From Paenibacillus sp. FSL R5-0490 (GTDB lineage Bacteria; Bacillota; Bacilli; Bacillales; Cytobacillaceae), in contig NZ_MRTQ01000020.1 of NCBI RefSeq assembly GCF_001956215.1, positions 1 to 64,000 on the forward strand: 64,000 bases of DNA, given 5' to 3'. Under the pieces are notes generated by a model. It was not told the origin of the DNA and searched no databases. It worked only from the letters and a program-made list of their open reading frames with translations. The translations under genes were made by a program, and so were the position numbers. Below, in pieces: positions 42,018 to 51,437 of this stretch (its first letter is position 1; each line of letters begins with the position of its first letter).

Positions 42018-43703
42018 ATGACTGGCTCACAGATGAGAAGTGATATGATCAAAAAAGGCACAGACCGGGCTCCGCACCGCAGCCTGCTGCGTGCTGCCGG
42101 AGTAAAGGAAGAAGATTTCGGAAAACCATTTATTGCTGTGTGCAATTCCTATATTGATATCGTTCCTGGCCATGTGCATTTGCAGGAATTCGGTAAAATT
42201 GTTAAAGAAGCAATCCGTGAAGCAGGCGGCGTTCCGTTTGAATTTAATACCATTGGTGTGGATGATGGAATTGCGATGGGCCATATCGGCATGCGCTATT
42301 CTCTGCCAAGCCGTGAAATCATTGCAGACTCACTTGAAACAGTTGTTTCTGCCCACTGGTTTGATGGAATGGTCTGTATCCCGAACTGCGATAAAATCAC
42401 ACCCGGAATGATGATGGGGGCATTAAGGGTTAATATTCCAACCCTTTTTGTCAGCGGCGGTCCGATGAAAGCCGGCGTAGATTCAAGCGGAAAGCCATTA
42501 TCCTTAAGCTCGGTCTTTGAGGGTGTAGGTGCCTTCGAATCCGGCCAAATAGACGAACAAAAGCTCCTGGAAATCGAGCAGGTAGCATGTCCGACCTGCG
42601 GTTCCTGTTCAGGGATGTTCACTGCGAATTCCATGAACTGCCTTGCAGAAGGACTGGGCCTTGCACTTCCTGGCAATGGCACGATTCTGGCTGTATCAGA
42701 AGAAAGAAAAGAATTTGTTAAACGTTCAGCCAAGCAGCTGATGGAATTAATCAAGCAAGACATTAAACCGCGCGATATTGTTACCATTGATGCGATTGAC
42801 AATGCATTTGCCCTGGATATGGCAATGGGCGGGTCAACCAATACAGTTCTTCACACATTGGCGCTTGCTCACGAAGCTGAAATTGAATATCCGATTGAAC
42901 GAATCAATGAGATTGCTAATAGGGTTCCTCATTTAGCCAAAATCGCTCCTGCGTCAGATTATCATATTGAAGATGTTCATAATGCCGGTGGGGTGAGTGC
43001 AATCATCAATGAATTGCTTAAAAAGCCGGACGCCTTGAATGGTGACTGTCTGACAGTTACCGGAAAGCCGCTAAGGGAGAATGTAGCAGGCAGTGAGATT
43101 CAGGATAAAAATGTAATCCGGACACTGGAGAATCCGCACTCTGAACGCGGAGGGCTGGCAGTTTTATTTGGGAATCTAGCTCCTGAGGGATCAATTATAA
43201 AAGTGGGTGCAGTAGATGAGTCAGTAGGCGGATACCATAGAGGGCCAGCCATCTGCTTTGATTCGCAGGAAGATGCACTATCCGGAATCATTACTGGCAA
43301 GGTGCAGGAAGGCCATGTTGTTGTCATTCGTTATGAGGGCCCTAAAGGCGGCCCTGGAATGCCGGAGATGCTTGCACCGACTTCACAGATTGTCGGCCGT
43401 GGTTTAGGTGCAAAAGTCGGCCTGATTACAGATGGCCGTTTCTCGGGTGCTTCCCGCGGCATCAGCATTGGGCACATCTCACCGGAGGCTGCTGAAGGCG
43501 GACCTATTGCATTTGTGGAGAATGGAGACATCATTGAATTGGATCTGAATAACCGTACAATCAATCTGGAAATTTCGGATGAAGAATTCGAAAAGCGGAA
43601 AGCCAATTGGAAGGGCTTCGAGCCAAAGGTTAAAAAAGGGTATCTTGCCCGTTATTCGAAGCTAGTCACCAATGCCAGCACAGGTGGCGTTATGAAAATT
43701 TAA
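42018..43703 (+). CDS. ilvD: Dihydroxy-acid dehydratase
   Basis: 561 residues. Third common step of valine, leucine and isoleucine synthesis. Fe-S cluster cysteines are visible: C42 ([12 protein letters not shown]), C124 (NCDKITPGM) and the [11 protein letters not shown] block at 191-201. The C-terminal signature [14 protein letters not shown] is present. ATG 42018 follows CGGGAGGT. The leader shows no T-box. Monocistronic by its terminator; ilvA is 17 kb downstream. Confidence 0.96.
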   Translation: MTGSQMRSDMIKKGTDRAPHRSLLRAAGVKEEDFGKPFIAVCNSYIDIVPGHVHLQEFGKIVKEAIREAGGVPFEFNTIGVDDGIAMGHIGMRYSLPSREIIADSLETVVSAHWFDGMVCIPNCDKITPGMMMGALRVNIPTLFVSGGPMKAGVDSSGKPLSLSSVFEGVGAFESGQIDEQKLLEIEQVACPTCGSCSGMFTANSMNCLAEGLGLALPGNGTILAVSEERKEFVKRSAKQLMELIKQDIKPRDIVTIDAIDNAFALDMAMGGSTNTVLHTLALAHEAEIEYPIERINEIANRVPHLAKIAPASDYHIEDVHNAGGVSAIINELLKKPDALNGDCLTVTGKPLRENVAGSEIQDKNVIRTLENPHSERGGLAVLFGNLAPEGSIIKVGAVDESVGGYHRGPAICFDSQEDALSGIITGKVQEGHVVVIRYEGPKGGPGMPEMLAPTSQIVGRGLGAKVGLITDGRFSGASRGISIGHISPEAAEGGPIAFVENGDIIELDLNNRTINLEISDEEFEKRKANWKGFEPKVKKGYLARYSKLVTNASTGGVMKI

Positions 43704-43716
43704 ATATAGTAAGGAT

Positions 43717-43744
43717 GCCGGTCTTTTAGGACCGGCTTTCTTTG
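43717..43744 (+). terminator. Terminator of ilvD
   Basis: GCCGGTC / GACCGGC stem, 6-nt loop, then TTTCTTTG. Confidence 0.85.
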
Positions 43745-43781
43745 AATTAGCTGAGTTATGACGAGAACCGGCATAGAAAAA

Positions 43782-43811
43782 TTGCATTAAGATCATACGA
43801 TATAGTATGCT
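43782..43811 (+). promoter_or_regulatory. Candidate brxA promoter with palindrome in its spacer
   Basis: TTGCAT (43782-43787), 18-bp spacer, TATGCT (43806-43811). The inverted repeat CATAC-N6-GTATG (43794-43809) occupies the spacer and the start of the -10, a place where a regulator could act. Confidence 0.4.
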
Positions 43812-43849
43812 TACTTTACAAACTGTACGTTAAGGAGGATGCAAATCTT

Positions 43850-44284
43850 ATGTCAATGGCATATGAAGAATATATGAAGCAAATGGTGAAGCCGATGCGT
43901 CAGGAGCTTGTACAGGCAGGCTTTAAAGAGCTTACGGCTTCAGAAGATGTAGAGCAATTCATGGAAAACCTTGAAGGCACAGCACTTGTAGTCGTAAATT
44001 CAGTTTGCGGCTGTGCAGCAGGACTTGCCCGCCCTGCAGCAACACAGGCTGTTATAAGAAGTGAAAAGAAACCTGATCATCTGGTGACGGTTTTTGCGGG
44101 ACAGGACAAAGAAGCAACAGCCAAAATGCGCGAGTACTTTGATGGATATGAACCTTCATCACCTTCTATGGCTCTTTTTAAAGGGAAGAAAGTTGTGCAC
44201 TTCATTCACCGCCATGATATCGAAGACCACTCTATGGAAGCGATCATGGAGAACCTTCTTGCAGCTTTTGAGGCGAACTGCTGA
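43850..44284 (+). CDS. brxA: Bacilliredoxin BrxA
   Basis: 144 residues, thioredoxin-like. The CGC active motif is at C53-G54-C55 (NSVCGCAAG), identical in position to B. subtilis YphP/BrxA. It removes bacillithiol from S-bacillithiolated proteins after oxidative stress. TAAGGAGGA precedes the ATG; a second ATG two codons on is also possible. Next to ilvD as in B. subtilis. Confidence 0.96.
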   Translation: MSMAYEEYMKQMVKPMRQELVQAGFKELTASEDVEQFMENLEGTALVVVNSVCGCAAGLARPAATQAVIRSEKKPDHLVTVFAGQDKEATAKMREYFDGYEPSSPSMALFKGKKVVHFIHRHDIEDHSMEAIMENLLAAFEANC

Positions 44285-44307
44285 GAATATTAAATTATAC
44301 AAAAACG

Positions 44308-44331
44308 GGGTGTCTGCTGGCACCCTTTTTT
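44308..44331 (+). terminator. Terminator of brxA
   Basis: GGGTGTC / GGCACCC stem (one G-T pair), 4-nt loop, six T. Confidence 0.85.
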
Positions 44332-44362
44332 CATAGCAATTTTAGGAATCAGGTGAACATAT

Positions 44363-45136
44363 ATGCTAATTACGACATCCGGACGCACCAATGAAGCAAT
44401 GATAGAAAAAGCAAAAAACATTGCAGAACAATTGGGAGCAGAATACATCGACAGGAATAAAAGGTCTGTAAGAGCGATTCAAAAACAAGTTCCTGAAGAC
44501 TGCATAGTAGTTGGAAAAGAGCGGCTGGAACTTTATCCGATTGGTGAAAACCAGCCGTTCTTCTTTCATCCGAGTTCAGCCATGTTCAGAGTGAAGCGCC
44601 TCCTAAAAGGTGAGAGTGATCCTTTTCTTGAGGCTGCCGGTCTTAAAGAAGGCAGCAGTATTCTCGATTGTACTCTTGGTCTGGCATCTGACAGCATAAC
44701 AGCCAGTTTTGCTGCGGGGAGTAAAGGTAAAGTTACAGGGCTTGAAGGAAATAAATACCTTTCCTTTCTCGTTGCGAACGGGCTCAGGCAGTGGGACTCC
44801 GGGCTTGAGATTATGAATCAGGCCATGGGAAGAATTAATGTTGAGACATCAATGGCCCTTCCATATTTAAAAAAACTGCCCTCGGACAGTTACGATATTG
44901 TCTATTTTGATCCTATGTTTGAAGAAGAAATCATTGAGTCAGAAGGGATTAAAGCTTTAAGGAACTTTGCTGTCTATGAGGATTTGTCAGAAGAAGTTAT
45001 ATTTCATGCAAAACGAGCAGCGAGGCAAAGAGTGATCCTGAAAGATCACTTTAGAAGTTCCAGGTTTGCTCAATATGGCTTCAAAGTAATTGAAAGAAAG
45101 TCATCGAAATTTCATTTTGGCATTATTGAAAAATAA
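44363..45136 (+). CDS. ypiP: SAM-dependent methyltransferase (RsmJ/DUF548-like)
   Basis: 257 residues. Motif I is STILDCTLGLASDSITASF, motif II GKVTGLEGNKYLS, and a DPMFEEE segment (YFDPMFEEEIIES) stands at the catalytic position, like the DPP/DPM(F/Y) motif of RsmJ. RsmJ methylates 16S rRNA; the substrate of the Bacillus branch is not established to my knowledge. AGGTGA precedes the ATG. Confidence 0.87.
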   Translation: MLITTSGRTNEAMIEKAKNIAEQLGAEYIDRNKRSVRAIQKQVPEDCIVVGKERLELYPIGENQPFFFHPSSAMFRVKRLLKGESDPFLEAAGLKEGSSILDCTLGLASDSITASFAAGSKGKVTGLEGNKYLSFLVANGLRQWDSGLEIMNQAMGRINVETSMALPYLKKLPSDSYDIVYFDPMFEEEIIESEGIKALRNFAVYEDLSEEVIFHAKRAARQRVILKDHFRSSRFAQYGFKVIERKSSKFHFGIIEK

Positions 45137-45138
45137 GA

Positions 45139-45175
45139 GCAGGTGCCAGTTAATATCAGGCACCTGCTTATTTTA
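45139..45175. terminator. Terminator between ypiP and the 25-residue peptide
   Basis: GCAGGTGCC / GGCACCTGC, 9-bp stem, 11-nt loop, then a T-rich tract on the plus strand. Confidence 0.85.
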
Positions 45176-45250
45176 ATCTGCAATGGCAAGATAAACAAAG
45201 TAAGCCATCAGTAAAAGACTTGCAATGACAAAGAATACAGACCAATCCAT
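45173..45250 (-). CDS. 25-residue single-helix membrane peptide
   Basis: Starts at ATG 45250-45248 on the minus strand after AAGGGGGAAATATC. The product (MDWSVFFVIASLLLMAYFVY, then LAIAD) is one membrane helix with a short acidic end. The strong ribosome binding site and compact hydrophobicity support translation. It is convergent with ypiP and divergent from the aminotransferase gene. No family recognised; small subunits of membrane complexes look like this. Confidence 0.55.
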   Translation of the reverse strand: MDWSVFFVIASLLLMAYFVYLAIAD

Positions 45251-45455
45251 GATATTTCCCCCTTATTCATTCTTCTGGACTTGAAGAACATGATTTGTTT
45301 TATTATTCCCCGCTTTGCTCCTAATTAATCCGCCAATTAACTCATTACTATATTTCTATTGTTCTTTTTGCCGATGCATGAAATCAATTTTAATTTGGTT
45401 CGAAAAGAAGTATAATAGAAAAATAGAAACGAGATACATAGCGAGGAAGGATACG

Positions 45456-46637
45456 ATGGAATTTCCTATTTCAAAAAAAATGGCTTCTTTTACAGAGAGC
45501 GTGTTTACGGAATTGGCCCAAATTAAGAATTCGAAACTTTCAGACGGGTTTTCGGTGATTGATTTGAGCATTGGCAGTCCTGATATGCCCCCTCCCGCTT
45601 TTGTTATGGAGGAATTGGCAAGAGGAGCCCGTGATCCAGAACAATACGGGTACTCGTTAACAGGTACACATGAATTTCATACCGCAGTCAGCGGCTATTA
45701 TAAACGAAATTTTGAAGTGGATCTCGATCCTGCTTCAGAGGTGCTGCTTTTAATGGGATCCCAGGATGGGCTGGTACATTTGCCGATGATTCTATGTGAT
45801 CCGGGAGATTATATCCTTGTTCCAGACCCCGGATACACTGCCTATGCTGCAGGTGCAGCAATGGCTGGTGCACAAATGTACGGAATGCCTTTAAAAAAGG
45901 AGAACAGCTTCCTCCCTGATTTTAATGAGATCCCTGAAGAAATCCTTGCAAACACGAAATTAATGATCTTAAACTTCCCAGGCAACCCCGTTCCGGCAAT
46001 GGCGACAGAGGATATTTTTTTTCGAGCGATCCGGCTTGCAAAGAAATACGGTTTTGCTGTATTGCATGATTTTGCTTATTCGGAACTTTATTATGAAAAG
46101 AAACCTTTAAGTTTTTTGTCTGTTGAAGGGGCAGCTGATGTGGGGATTGAAATGAATTCACTATCAAAAAGCTTTAATATGGCTGGCTGCAGGGTCGCAT
46201 ATGCCGCAGGCAATCAGCAGCTTATAGCGCTGCTTGCCAATTTCAAATCCAATTTGGATTATGGTGTATTCCTGCCGGTACAGGCAGCTGCGGTGAAAGC
46301 ATTGAATGATCAGTCTGATTTTTTGCAGGACTTGAGAGAGACATATAGAAAAAGAAGAGATGTATTTATAAAAAATCTTGAAACTATAGGCTGGGATATC
46401 AGCCGGCCTGAGGGGTCTATGTTCTTATGGGCCGAGATCCCTTCAGGGTACAGCTCCTCCAAAGATTTTGCGATTGACTTAATTAACCGGGCGAGTGTAG
46501 TCGTAACTCCTGGAAGCGCATTTGGAAGGTGGGGTGAGGGATACGTTCGGATTGCTCTTGTACAGCCCGAAGATGTTTTAAGGCAAGCTGTCCTTGATAT
46601 TGAAGGAAGCGGCATATTTAAAAAAATCCTTGCTTAG
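45456..46637 (+). CDS. PLP-dependent aminotransferase, class I/II
   Basis: 393 residues from ATG 45456 (GCGAGGAAGG upstream). PLP-binding lysine K238 in NSLSKSFNMAG; other family motifs are IGSPDMPPP, GSQDGLVHL, PDPGYTAY and NFPGNPVPA. Overall it resembles the LL-diaminopimelate/alanine aminotransferase group. The exact donor and acceptor cannot be read from sequence. A TATAAT lies at 45411-45416. YpjP follows 20 bp downstream. Confidence 0.88.
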   Translation: MEFPISKKMASFTESVFTELAQIKNSKLSDGFSVIDLSIGSPDMPPPAFVMEELARGARDPEQYGYSLTGTHEFHTAVSGYYKRNFEVDLDPASEVLLLMGSQDGLVHLPMILCDPGDYILVPDPGYTAYAAGAAMAGAQMYGMPLKKENSFLPDFNEIPEEILANTKLMILNFPGNPVPAMATEDIFFRAIRLAKKYGFAVLHDFAYSELYYEKKPLSFLSVEGAADVGIEMNSLSKSFNMAGCRVAYAAGNQQLIALLANFKSNLDYGVFLPVQAAAVKALNDQSDFLQDLRETYRKRRDVFIKNLETIGWDISRPEGSMFLWAEIPSGYSSSKDFAIDLINRASVVVTPGSAFGRWGEGYVRIALVQPEDVLRQAVLDIEGSGIFKKILA

Positions 46638-46657
46638 GAGAAAGGAAGGCGAAAAAA

Positions 46658-47245
46658 ATGCCGAATTGGCTGAGGAAATCCTTTGTTGTACTTGTTACCA
46701 TTTTAACGTTTGGCCTCGTCACACCTTCTCAGGCATTTCTATATGAAAATACGAACCAGCTAAAAGCCTCCAGAGCTTCAGATGTGGAAAACTCAGAGAA
46801 TGGCGCAGAACTTGCTGAAGAGGAAAATAGTTATTTCGATAAAGAGGACTTTATCAGGCAAATGCTTATAGAGGCTGAGACACAATCGTATGAGAAATTT
46901 GGTGCAAAGATAGGCCCAGTTATTGAAGATGAGTTTAACGAGGTCATCCTTCCAGAAATTGAGAAAGCCATCCAGGAGGTTGCAGTGCACTTTCCGGAAG
47001 AAAGCCTTGCTGAATTAAAGGTTACAGAAACTCCTGGGGGCGGGTTATCGGAAAAAATTTTCCACATAACCAACAGCAGGACAAACGAAGATGTCATTCG
47101 CTTCCATGTAAGAAGGGACCATCCACCTCAGCAGGGGTACTGGTTTAATTTTCACTATCATACACACCATGATCATTTTCAGGCCCACCATGAACTCGGG
47201 TCAATTTACTGGAACAAAAATACTCCGCCAAAATGGATGAGTTAA
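46658..47245 (+). CDS. ypjP: YpjP-like secreted/lipid-anchored protein
   Basis: 195 residues. N-terminal signal-like segment (NWLRKSFVVLVTILTFGLVT, then PSQA), followed by a mature part ending in a His-rich stretch (FHYHTHHDHFQAHHELG) that could bind metal. Matches YpjP of Bacillus by context and by its C-terminal pattern. Function unknown. GGAGAAAGGAAGG precedes the ATG. Confidence 0.82.
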   Translation: MPNWLRKSFVVLVTILTFGLVTPSQAFLYENTNQLKASRASDVENSENGAELAEEENSYFDKEDFIRQMLIEAETQSYEKFGAKIGPVIEDEFNEVILPEIEKAIQEVAVHFPEESLAELKVTETPGGGLSEKIFHITNSRTNEDVIRFHVRRDHPPQQGYWFNFHYHTHHDHFQAHHELGSIYWNKNTPPKWMS

Positions 47246-47292
47246 AATATTGAAATAAACTCTGGAATATGAAAAAATATTTTTATGGATTA

Positions 47293-47318
47293 TGAAACTT
47301 TTCATGATTTATACCGTA
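47293..47318 (+). promoter_or_regulatory. Sigma-W-type (ECF) promoter of the first ter unit
   Basis: TGAAAC (47293-47298), exactly 16 bp, CGTA (47315-47318): a perfect match to the B. subtilis sigma-W consensus. It lies about 38 bp before the terD start. The yceCDEFGH operon of B. subtilis is in the sigma-W and general stress regulons. Confidence 0.8.
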
Positions 47319-47355
47319 AATACAATTATTCTACATAATGGAGGTTTGATTTGAA

Positions 47356-47937
47356 ATGGCAGTAAGCTTATCAAAAGGACAAAAAGTGGACTTAACAAAA
47401 ACAAATCCAGGAATGAGTAAGGTAGTAGTAGGGCTTGGATGGGACACGAACAAATATGATGGCGGAAATGACTTTGATTTGGATTCTTCTGTATTTCTGC
47501 TTGGAGATACTGGAAAAGTAACTTCTGAAAGCGACTTTGTTTTCTACAACAATACATCAGGCGCAAATGGATCAGTTGTACATACTGGAGATAACCGTAC
47601 AGGTGAAGGGGATGGCGATGATGAGCAGGTGAAAATTGACCTGGCTAATGTCCCAGCTAACATTCAGCGCATTACATTCACAATCACCATTCATGACGGG
47701 GAAGCCCGTAATCAGAACTTTGGACAGGTATCAAATGCCTATGCAAGAATTCTGAATGAAGTTACAGGTGAAGAATTGATCCGTTATGATCTGGGTGAAG
47801 ACTTCTCAATTGAAACTGCACTTGTAGTTGGAGAATTATACAGACATAACGGAGAATGGAAATTCAGTGCAATCGGAAGCGGATATCAGGGCGGACTGGC
47901 TGCACTGGCAAAAGATTTTGGTTTACAGGTAGGATAA
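47356..47937 (+). CDS. TerD family stress protein
   Basis: 193 residues, single TerD domain. Calcium-site residues are visible: D30 (GLGWD), the [12 protein letters not shown] block (38-49) and [14 protein letters not shown] (83-96). TerD proteins bind Ca2+ and are thought to act with TerC and TelA at the membrane in resistance to tellurite, phage or envelope damage. AATGGAGG precedes the ATG. First gene after the sigma-W-type promoter; a weak hairpin separates it from terC. Confidence 0.94.
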   Translation: MAVSLSKGQKVDLTKTNPGMSKVVVGLGWDTNKYDGGNDFDLDSSVFLLGDTGKVTSESDFVFYNNTSGANGSVVHTGDNRTGEGDGDDEQVKIDLANVPANIQRITFTITIHDGEARNQNFGQVSNAYARILNEVTGEELIRYDLGEDFSIETALVVGELYRHNGEWKFSAIGSGYQGGLAALAKDFGLQVG

Positions 47938-47961
47938 ATAAGAGGTATATTTGCTTAATAA

Positions 47962-47985
47962 GGCTCGGCAATGCCGGGTCTTTTA
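47962..47985 (+). terminator. Attenuator-like hairpin between terD and terC
   Basis: GGCTCGGC / GCCGGGTC stem with two G-T pairs, 3-nt loop, then TTTTAT. Probably partial, allowing read-through to terC. Confidence 0.6.
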
Positions 47986-48023
47986 TATGAAAAAGCAGTC
48001 ATCACCGGGAGGAATAATTTAGA

Positions 48024-48803
48024 ATGGAAATATTAGAATCTATTTTGCATACATATTCCCAGTTCTTTAACTGGGAAATGTGGGTTGAAGCTTTATCAAA
48101 GCCGGAAAGCTGGGCACTGATAGGTACACTTGTAATTCTGGAAGGCCTATTATCTGCTGATAATGCACTTGTTCTTGCAGTAATGGTAAAACATCTGCCG
48201 GAAAAACAGCGGAAGAAAGCTCTTTTTTACGGTCTTTTAGGTGCTTACTTCTTCAGATTTATTGCAATCGGCATCGGTGTATTTTTAATTGAATTCTGGT
48301 ATATCAAGGTCTTAGGTGCTGCCTACCTGGCCTGGCTTGCCATTAAGTACTTTATTGATAAGAGGCAAGCAGAAGAGGAAGGCGATGAACATGCAATAGA
48401 AGGCATCAATCAAAGAGGATTATTAATCCGTCTTTTCGGTACTTTCTGGGGAACTGTCATTGCAGTTGAATTGATGGATATTGCATTTTCAATCGATAGT
48501 ATATTGGCTGCGCTTGGAGTCAGCCAGGAAATTTGGGTGCTTTTGATAGGCGGTATGCTTGGTATTATCATGATGCGTGGCGTAGCTGGCGTATTTTTGA
48601 AGCTGATTGACAGGGTACCGGAGCTGGAAACCAGCTCATATATCCTGATCCTTCTTATTGCTGCTAAAATGCTTGCGAGTGCGGCTGGTATTCACATCGA
48701 CCATATTTACTTCTTTATCGTATTGGTTATCGTGTTTGCTATTACTTTTATTGTGCATGCGAGGAATGCAAAAAAAGAAGCTGCAGATCAGGGATCGAAC
48801 TAA
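48024..48803 (+). CDS. yceF: TerC family integral membrane protein
   Basis: 259 residues, about seven membrane helices. Conserved acidic residues in membrane are visible: E40, D46-N47 (EGLLSADNALVLAVMV) and E149, D152, D158 (AVELMDIAFSIDSILAA), proposed metal sites. Relatives include manganese exporters that metalate secreted proteins. GGGAGGAAT precedes the ATG. No yybP-ykoY Mn riboswitch is present upstream. Second gene of the terD unit. Confidence 0.94.
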   Translation: MEILESILHTYSQFFNWEMWVEALSKPESWALIGTLVILEGLLSADNALVLAVMVKHLPEKQRKKALFYGLLGAYFFRFIAIGIGVFLIEFWYIKVLGAAYLAWLAIKYFIDKRQAEEEGDEHAIEGINQRGLLIRLFGTFWGTVIAVELMDIAFSIDSILAALGVSQEIWVLLIGGMLGIIMMRGVAGVFLKLIDRVPELETSSYILILLIAAKMLASAAGIHIDHIYFFIVLVIVFAITFIVHARNAKKEAADQGSN

Positions 48804-48825
48804 ATATGTAATTTCATAGATTTAG

Positions 48826-48865
48826 AAAGGGAACAGACACTTGTCCGCTCCCTTTTATTTTTATC
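48826..48865 (+). terminator. Terminator after terC
   Basis: AAAGGGA / TCCCTTT stem with internal GAC..GTC pairing, followed by TTATTTTTAT. Confidence 0.7.
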
Positions 48866-48922
48866 TTTTTTGGATGAAAAAGGAAGAAAGTAGTATTTTA
48901 GTGAAGGAATGGAGCTGCAAAA

Positions 48923-50134
48923 ATGAGACTATTTTCCGATCTGCCGGGTGAAAAAATAAATAATATGTTTTATAAAAAGCCTGGCTATTTTAACAAGAGA
49001 TCTGACAGGGAGCTATTATCATATGCTCTTGGGGCAACTTTATATATGCCGGCGACAAGGCCAAATATTCACCAGGATCTGCTGTCAAAAAAACATGCTG
49101 GCCTTTCATCCATGGTCATATGCCTTGAAGATGCAATTGGTGATGAAGAAGTGGAAATGGCAGAGGGTCTGCTTTGTTCGGAATTGGAAAATTTAAGCTC
49201 AGACCTTGTGAAGGGTCTTTGTGAAGAAGAAGATCTCCCTTTGATCTTCGTGCGAATCAGGAGCTATGAGCAGCTTGTTAGACTCAAGAGCAGAATTCCG
49301 AATGGCATGCATCTTCTGACCGGCTTTGTCCTGCCTAAGTTTTCACCCGCTGAAGGAAGTAGAATTTTAACAGAAATTAAAGAGCTTAATTCTCAGGGTT
49401 ATTGTTTATATGCCATGCCGATTTTGGAGACGAAAGAAATTATTCAAAAAGAAACAAGGCTTGAAGAGCTGATCGGCATAAAGAAAGTGCTGGACCAATA
49501 TTTTGAGCTGATTTTAAATGTGAGAATTGGAGCTACGGATTTTAGCGGACTCTATGGAATACGAAGAAATTCTGATACGACAGTTTACGATATTGCTGTA
49601 ATTAGAGATTGCATATCAGATATTATTAATATTTTCCTGCGTGCGGACCAGCCGTATGTCATTTCAGGTCCGGTCTGGGAATACTTTTCCTCAAAAGAGC
49701 GTCTTCTAAAGCCTCAAATAAGGCAAACACCATTCATGGAACGTCTCGGACAGGATGGACTGAAAATGAGAACGGACTTAATTGATCGGCATATGGATGG
49801 TTTAATTAGAGAAATTGCAATGGATATTTCAAATGGCTTAACTGGGAAAACCATTATACATCCAACCCATATTAGGCCTGTACAGGCATTGAATACGGTA
49901 ACACTTGAAGAGTATCTGGATGCACAGAGCATCGCCGGTCAGGCCGGCGGAAAAATAGGAGTTATGAAAAGTGATTATCAAAACAAAATGAATGAAATAA
50001 AACCTCATTTGTATTGGGCAAAAAAAATATTATTAAAATCAGAAGTATACGGGGTGCTGCAGGATGAGATCACATACATTGACCTACTCAAAAACGAAAC
50101 ATTCAATTCAGATACTCAACTCATTAACCGTTGA
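48923..50134 (+). CDS. HpcH/HpaI (citrate lyase-like) C-C bond lyase of the Ter module
   Basis: 403 residues with a TIM-barrel CitE/HpcH fold. Visible signature: VICLEDAIGDEEVEMAE (metal-binding acids) and ILNVRIGATDFSGLYGIRR. This is the C-C_Bond_Lyase type found with TerD/TerC clusters, proposed in published comparative genomics to supply a carbon skeleton for a nucleoside-like metabolite. The biochemical reaction is unknown. GGAATGGAG precedes the ATG. The next gene overlaps its 3' end by 71 bp. Confidence 0.86.
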   Translation: MRLFSDLPGEKINNMFYKKPGYFNKRSDRELLSYALGATLYMPATRPNIHQDLLSKKHAGLSSMVICLEDAIGDEEVEMAEGLLCSELENLSSDLVKGLCEEEDLPLIFVRIRSYEQLVRLKSRIPNGMHLLTGFVLPKFSPAEGSRILTEIKELNSQGYCLYAMPILETKEIIQKETRLEELIGIKKVLDQYFELILNVRIGATDFSGLYGIRRNSDTTVYDIAVIRDCISDIINIFLRADQPYVISGPVWEYFSSKERLLKPQIRQTPFMERLGQDGLKMRTDLIDRHMDGLIREIAMDISNGLTGKTIIHPTHIRPVQALNTVTLEEYLDAQSIAGQAGGKIGVMKSDYQNKMNEIKPHLYWAKKILLKSEVYGVLQDEITYIDLLKNETFNSDTQLINR

Positions 50135-51437
50135 TATTCATATAACCGAGAACCCATATGAGCTGCTCCCTGAAGATTTATTTGTCATGGCAGCAAGGAT
50201 AAACAAGAAAAGATCTTTCTTATTTGTCAGCAAAGTGCTCGGGAAACATATACCGATAGACCCGAAGATTGGACTCCTGACAGGAGAATTGCTCGCCAGC
50301 CTTTATATGGAGAAGGCGAAAAAGGTGGAGACCGGAAAGGCCGCAGAGCTTTTATCCGCTTTTATAAACGGTACAGATTTCATGAACAGCAGTCCATTTA
50401 TTGATAAAGATTATAACCCGGTTATCATTGGATTTGCTGAAACAGCAACTGCACTCGGACATGCTTTCTTTCAATCATTTAAACGTGCCGATTACTTTCA
50501 TACAACTAGAGAGCAGCTGGCAGATCAGAATTCAGTCATAACATTTGAAGAAGAACATTCTCATGCTACTTCACACAGATGCTATGCAGATGCAGATCTT
50601 TTGGATAATAAGAGGGAGATTATACTTGTCGATGATGAAATGACTACTGGTAAAACAGCTATTAATATCATCCGCTCCATTCATGAACGCTTTCCAAGAA
50701 AGATGTATACAGTCGTCTCCATCCTGGATTGGCGTTCCCAAAAAGATCAGATACTGTTTGATGATTTGGAAAAAGAGCTGGGCATTATTATTAACAATGT
50801 GTCTCTTCTAAAAGGGGAGATCGATGTATATGGGACTCCTAAAGTGAATAATGGTCAGTCAGCAGACGAGCTGTCAGGACAAACTGCTCATATTTCCTAT
50901 ATTGATATAAGTAAAGAATTCCCTGAATTATTAAGCCGGACGAATGAACCATCAGTTACTTTAAACGGTGAGATCAGAAATATTCCCTATTTAAAAGATT
51001 CGGGCCGATTCGGGCTGGATGCAAAACGCCAGGCCGGATTAAGTGTGTCATTAGCTGAGATCGGCCAATCCTTATCCCGAAAACGGGATGGAAGAAATAC
51101 ATTATGTCTTGGAACCGGGGAGTTCATGTATATCCCTATGAAGGTTGCCTCCTTAATGGGGGAAGGCGTAAAGTTCCACTCAACAACACGCAGTCCCATC
51201 TTTGTAAGAAATGATAAAGACTATGGAGCGCAATACGGCATTTCCTTTCAAAATCCTGAAGACCCTGAAATGGCACAATTTGTTTATAACATTCCAGACG
51301 GCTGTTATGAAGAAGTGTTCCTGTTTTTTGAAAGAGAACCGGAAAAAGATTCCCTTATGCCTTTTATCAATCAATTAAAAAAATATATTAAAAATGTAAA
51401 AGTAGTCTACTTTAACGGAGGTGGAAAAAATGAATAA
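50064..51437 (+). CDS. Phosphoribosyltransferase (PRTase_2) with TRSP domain
   Basis: 457 residues. Type I PRTase fold with the PRPP loop ILVDDEMTTGKTA (residues about 188-199) and a distal TRSP-type domain (about 280-450: TLCLGTGEFMYIPMKVA, then HSTTRSPI). Expected to transfer ribose-5-phosphate from PRPP to an unknown base-like acceptor. The start at 50064 lies within the lyase gene, giving a 71-bp overlap; the conserved segment begins by residue 15, so a much later start is unlikely. Coupled to the next gene by an 8-bp overlap. Confidence 0.85.
   Translation: MRSHTLTYSKTKHSIQILNSLTVDIHITENPYELLPEDLFVMAARINKKRSFLFVSKVLGKHIPIDPKIGLLTGELLASLYMEKAKKVETGKAAELLSAFINGTDFMNSSPFIDKDYNPVIIGFAETATALGHAFFQSFKRADYFHTTREQLADQNSVITFEEEHSHATSHRCYADADLLDNKREIILVDDEMTTGKTAINIIRSIHERFPRKMYTVVSILDWRSQKDQILFDDLEKELGIIINNVSLLKGEIDVYGTPKVNNGQSADELSGQTAHISYIDISKEFPELLSRTNEPSVTLNGEIRNIPYLKDSGRFGLDAKRQAGLSVSLAEIGQSLSRKRDGRNTLCLGTGEFMYIPMKVASLMGEGVKFHSTTRSPIFVRNDKDYGAQYGISFQNPEDPEMAQFVYNIPDGCYEEVFLFFEREPEKDSLMPFINQLKKYIKNVKVVYFNGGGKNE

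Noticed and set aside
47938..48023. yybP-ykoY manganese riboswitch upstream of terC
   Set aside because: Some TerC genes have one, but here only a short attenuator-like hairpin lies between terD and terC.
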